DNA from: Bin87 sp965207585
GTDB lineage: Bacteria; Chloroflexota; Dehalococcoidia; Lucifugimonadales; UBA3495
NCBI GenBank assembly: GCA_965207585.1
Contig: CBDBMT010000003.1
Coordinates: 2,542,001-2,606,000, forward strand
Length of the DNA: 64,000 bases
Reading direction: 5' to 3'
This document shows, piece after piece, positions 60,602 to 64,000 of the stretch (its first letter is position 1; every line of letters starts with the position of its first letter). The notes under the pieces were generated by a model that was not told the DNA's origin, ran no database searches, and worked only from the letters and a program-made list of their open reading frames with translations. The translations under genes were made by a program, and so were the position numbers.

Positions 60602-61009
60602 TCATTCCTGGTGCAACGCCAGGTGGCTCCGACCAAAATCGTACTCCATGCGGACTTGGTTCAGCACGTCGTGGCCCAGCAGCGAATCAAGCCCGTCAGT
60701 AGTGGGATCGGGCTTCGCGATGGAGATGTCGATCTCGAACTCCCGGGTGCCGCCGTCGCTATCGTTGAAGGAAAGCACGGCCGGCTCGAAGAAGTAGAGC
60801 AAGACGCCGCCGGCGCTGATGAACTCGGCGGGGTTGTCCAGCAGCTCGAACGGACAACCCAAGTCCGCTGCTGCGTCCGGATGCAAGATGGTGGTGTCGG
60901 AGCCAGTGTCGATCAGGAAGGTGATCTGGCCTCTCAATCCGAATCTTGGCAGGAAGACAGTGCATTCGATGATTGGCCGACCGTCGTCGGTGAACTGGCC
61001 GGCAATCAT
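60602..61009 (-). CDS. retropepsin-like aspartic protease
   Basis: 135 residues. The catalytic motif is ITFLIDTGSDTTILHPDAAA (Asp-Thr-Gly). The flap region and the C-terminal LLGHDVLNQVRMEYDFGRSH are typical of single-domain clan AA proteases. The preferred start is the ATG at 61009, which overlaps the stop of the DUF5678-like gene and has GGAAG 8 nt upstream; ATG 61027 is an alternative. Homologous in kind to the protease at 160-516. The substrate is unknown; the coupled small protein is a natural candidate partner or substrate. Confidence 0.83.
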   Translation of the reverse strand: MIAGQFTDDGRPIIECTVFLPRFGLRGQITFLIDTGSDTTILHPDAAADLGCPFELLDNPAEFISAGGVLLYFFEPAVLSFNDSDGGTREFEIDISIAKPDPTTDGLDSLLGHDVLNQVRMEYDFGRSHLALHQE

Positions 61010-61323
61010 GCCTTCCGCTTCCGCCATACAGTTGGAATCCGCCGGGGTGGGTTGGTCTCCAAGCGTCGCACCACCGAATGAGGCGAATACCCTCCTGCTT
61101 CTTTCAATTTTTGCAGAACTCCCTCGTGGGTTTCGGCCGCCACAATTTTCCAGTTGTCGCCAAAGGCAACCCACTGGTCAGGGTATAGGGCCAGAAACTC
61201 TTTATGGTTATCGATCAGGAGTTTCGAACGTGCCGAGTAGTCTTGTAGTCCCAGTTTCATTTCCTCTTGGGTCTCTGATGGTCGTTGGGGTACGACCGGT
61301 TCGCGCGGTGTGATGGGTTCCAT
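61006..61323 (-). CDS. DUF5678-like small protein coupled to the aspartic protease
   Basis: 105 residues. The core HKEFLALYPDQWVAFGDNWK, then IVAAETHEGVLQKLKEAG matches the DUF5678 pattern (a short beta-hairpin and helix around YPgqWVAf..g.iva...). The remainder is a polar N-terminal extension. It precedes the protease in a 4-nt ATGA overlap, a pairing I have often seen between these two families. Role unknown. Confidence 0.75.
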   Translation of the reverse strand: MEPITPREPVVPQRPSETQEEMKLGLQDYSARSKLLIDNHKEFLALYPDQWVAFGDNWKIVAAETHEGVLQKLKEAGGYSPHSVVRRLETNPPRRIPTVWRKRKA

Positions 61324-61468
61324 GATCGGGTTCCTTTCGAAACAAGTGGGCTATCGGCTCACTTTAGCAGCGGCATGGCTCGAACCGCACCGCGCCATCG
61401 GCGCGGGTTGTATTGCGGTCTGCTACACTGCCGGCGACCCCGAGGCTCAATCCCATTGGAGGCACAAA

Positions 61469-62254
61469 ATGACTGAACTTGATGACCGCTACGAACGCGG
61501 GCAGGAAACCCGGCGCATGTTCGGCGGCGGGCAGATCACCGGCGGCTCGTCGCCCGGCGCGTGGGACATCGCGCCGGACCTGGAACGAATACTGGGCGAG
61601 GCCCTGTTTGGCACCATCTGGAAGCGGCCGGCCCTGACCCCAGTGCAGCGCGAGATGATTACTCTCTCCTGCCTGATCGTCCTGAACCGCGAGGTGCAGC
61701 TCAAGCGGCACCTGGGCAACGCTTTGAACATCGGCCTCACGCCGGAGCAGGTGGTGGAACTCATCATCCATGACACGTGGTACGGCGGCGCGCCGGCCGG
61801 CATTCAGGCTCTGACCCGGTGCAAGGAGGTATTCGAGGAGCGCGGCATCGACTTTACGCCGGCCCGCATCCACGATTCCAACGAAGACCCGGACAGCCTG
61901 TTCCAGCGCGGCGACGAATACCGCCGCAACTACATGGGCACCGGCGGCGGCGCGCGGCCCGCGCCTCCCACCGACGCAGAACGCGAACTCGGTCGCGTCA
62001 CCGGCGAATACTACTGGGGCGCGACCTGGACACGACCGGGCCTCGACCTGCCCAGCCGCAGCCTGTGTACCATCACCTGCCTGGCCGCCCTCGGCCGCGA
62101 GGGGCCACTGCGTAGCCACATCCGCGGCGCCCTGAACATCGGCTTCACCCGGGATCAGATCATCGAGATCTTCGGGCACATGACGCTCTATGCAGGCATT
62201 CCCTTCGCCCGCGGCGCCATGGACATCGCCAACGACATATTCAACAACGGTTAG
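61469..62254 (+). CDS. carboxymuconolactone decarboxylase-like protein, two domains
   Basis: 261 residues with two CMD repeats: LFGTIWKRPALTPVQREMIT with LNIGLTPEQVVELIIHDTWY, and YYWGATWTRPGLDLPSRSLC with LNIGFTRDQIIEIFGHMTLY. No CxxC peroxidase motif. Paralogue of the gene at 21756 with the same double-domain layout. GGAGG lies 6 nt before the ATG. Possible role in aromatic ring-cleavage product handling, inferred from the family. Confidence 0.87.
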   Translation: MTELDDRYERGQETRRMFGGGQITGGSSPGAWDIAPDLERILGEALFGTIWKRPALTPVQREMITLSCLIVLNREVQLKRHLGNALNIGLTPEQVVELIIHDTWYGGAPAGIQALTRCKEVFEERGIDFTPARIHDSNEDPDSLFQRGDEYRRNYMGTGGGARPAPPTDAERELGRVTGEYYWGATWTRPGLDLPSRSLCTITCLAALGREGPLRSHIRGALNIGFTRDQIIEIFGHMTLYAGIPFARGAMDIANDIFNNG

Positions 62255-62277
62255 TCGCAGGACGGCGACCCAAAAAT

Positions 62278-62313
62278 CGCGGGGGCGACCGATGGCCGCC
62301 CCCGCGTGGTTTT
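62278..62313. terminator. bidirectional terminator between the CMD gene and zwf
   Basis: A 10-bp stem (CGCGGGGGCG, 62278-62287, with 62297-62306). TGGTTTT follows on the plus side and ATTTTTGG on the minus side, serving both convergent genes. Confidence 0.85.
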
Positions 62314-62335
62314 ACCCAACCGTTGTAGGCTTCCG

Positions 62336-63837
<1,502 letters not shown>

Positions 63838-63841
<4 letters not shown>

Positions 63842-64000
63842 TGTGAGCCGGCCTCACGGACGGCGTGGCCGCCGAACTGATTGCGCAAGGCGGCCAGCAA
63901 GCGCGCGCCGAAAGGCTCATCCTGCCGCGACCGGAACCGCTGGTACAGCGCGGCGGTAATCGCGGGCGTGGGAACCGCCAGTTCCACCGATTCGTTCACC
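63838..64000 (-). CDS. gnd: 6-phosphogluconate dehydrogenase (decarboxylating), C-terminal end, partial
   Basis: Only the last 53 codons lie in the window; the gene continues past 64000. The sequence VPTPAITAALYQRFRSRQ, then LLAALRNQFGGHAV is the typical C-terminus of bacterial 6PGDH of the short NAD-type branch. The stop overlaps the zwf start (ATGA), so the two pentose-phosphate genes form an operon. Confidence 0.85.

Overview
The window looks like chromosome from an uncultured, GC-rich, heterotrophic bacterium. The best guess is a Chloroflexota lineage of the Dehalococcoidia / SAR202 type. The basis is gene content: several oligopeptide ABC importers with Ala/Pro-rich lipoprotein binding proteins, CaiB/BaiF CoA-transferases with a thiolase-like/DUF35 pair, LLM flavin oxidoreductase, paralogous metal-dependent amidohydrolases and polysaccharide deacetylases, DUF3179 and P450. 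There is no rRNA or tRNA in the window, so the taxonomy is inference.

Layout. 1-2.1 kb: a retropepsin-like protease and a zinc-ribbon/PQQ-propeller membrane protein. 2.4-19.3 kb: three peptide ABC import operons, each with a binding lipoprotein and two permeases and none with an ATPase. The second binding protein is cut by an in-frame amber codon. It is followed by a DUF3179 gene whose only interruption is a UGA exactly where the family has a conserved Cys (candidate selenoprotein). A leucine-dehydrogenase-type gene and a secreted FN3-like protein lie between systems 2 and 3. 19.4-23.5 kb: MFS transporter, two alpha/beta hydrolases and a carboxymuconolactone-decarboxylase-like protein. Two of these promoter regions share a 30-bp near-palindrome.

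23.8-37.0 kb is accessory. It begins with a lower-GC three-gene operon joined by ATGA overlaps, ending in a nucleoside-deoxyribosyltransferase/TIR/SLOG-like protein. Next come a PH-like protein, a nested pair of insertion sequences, a stand-alone Cas2-like protein, an IS5-type remnant, a trypsin-like protease with a small partner resembling its own pro-region, a roughly 450-nt gene-free segment dense in nested inverted repeats (candidate structured RNA), and a row of small lipoproteins and membrane proteins separated by strong hairpins. Two of those small genes share a 48-nt hairpin leader.

37.0-64 kb is a catabolic chromosome segment. A minus-strand operon encodes a tandem CaiB fusion, a thiolase-like protein, DUF35 and an M24-like protein. 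Further on are tandem deacetylases, three GNATs, LLM oxidoreductase, Gfo/Idh/MocA oxidoreductase, two ACMSD-type amidohydrolases, a third deacetylase, a coiled-coil protein, a double UspA protein behind a structured leader, P450, GATase-like, Nudix, N-acyl-D-amino-acid deacylase, a retropepsin/DUF5678 pair, a second CMD protein, and zwf overlapping the 3' end of a gnd-like gene at the right edge. Together the genes suggest a scavenger of peptides, amides and recalcitrant organic acids, with an inserted island of possible defence or mobile function.
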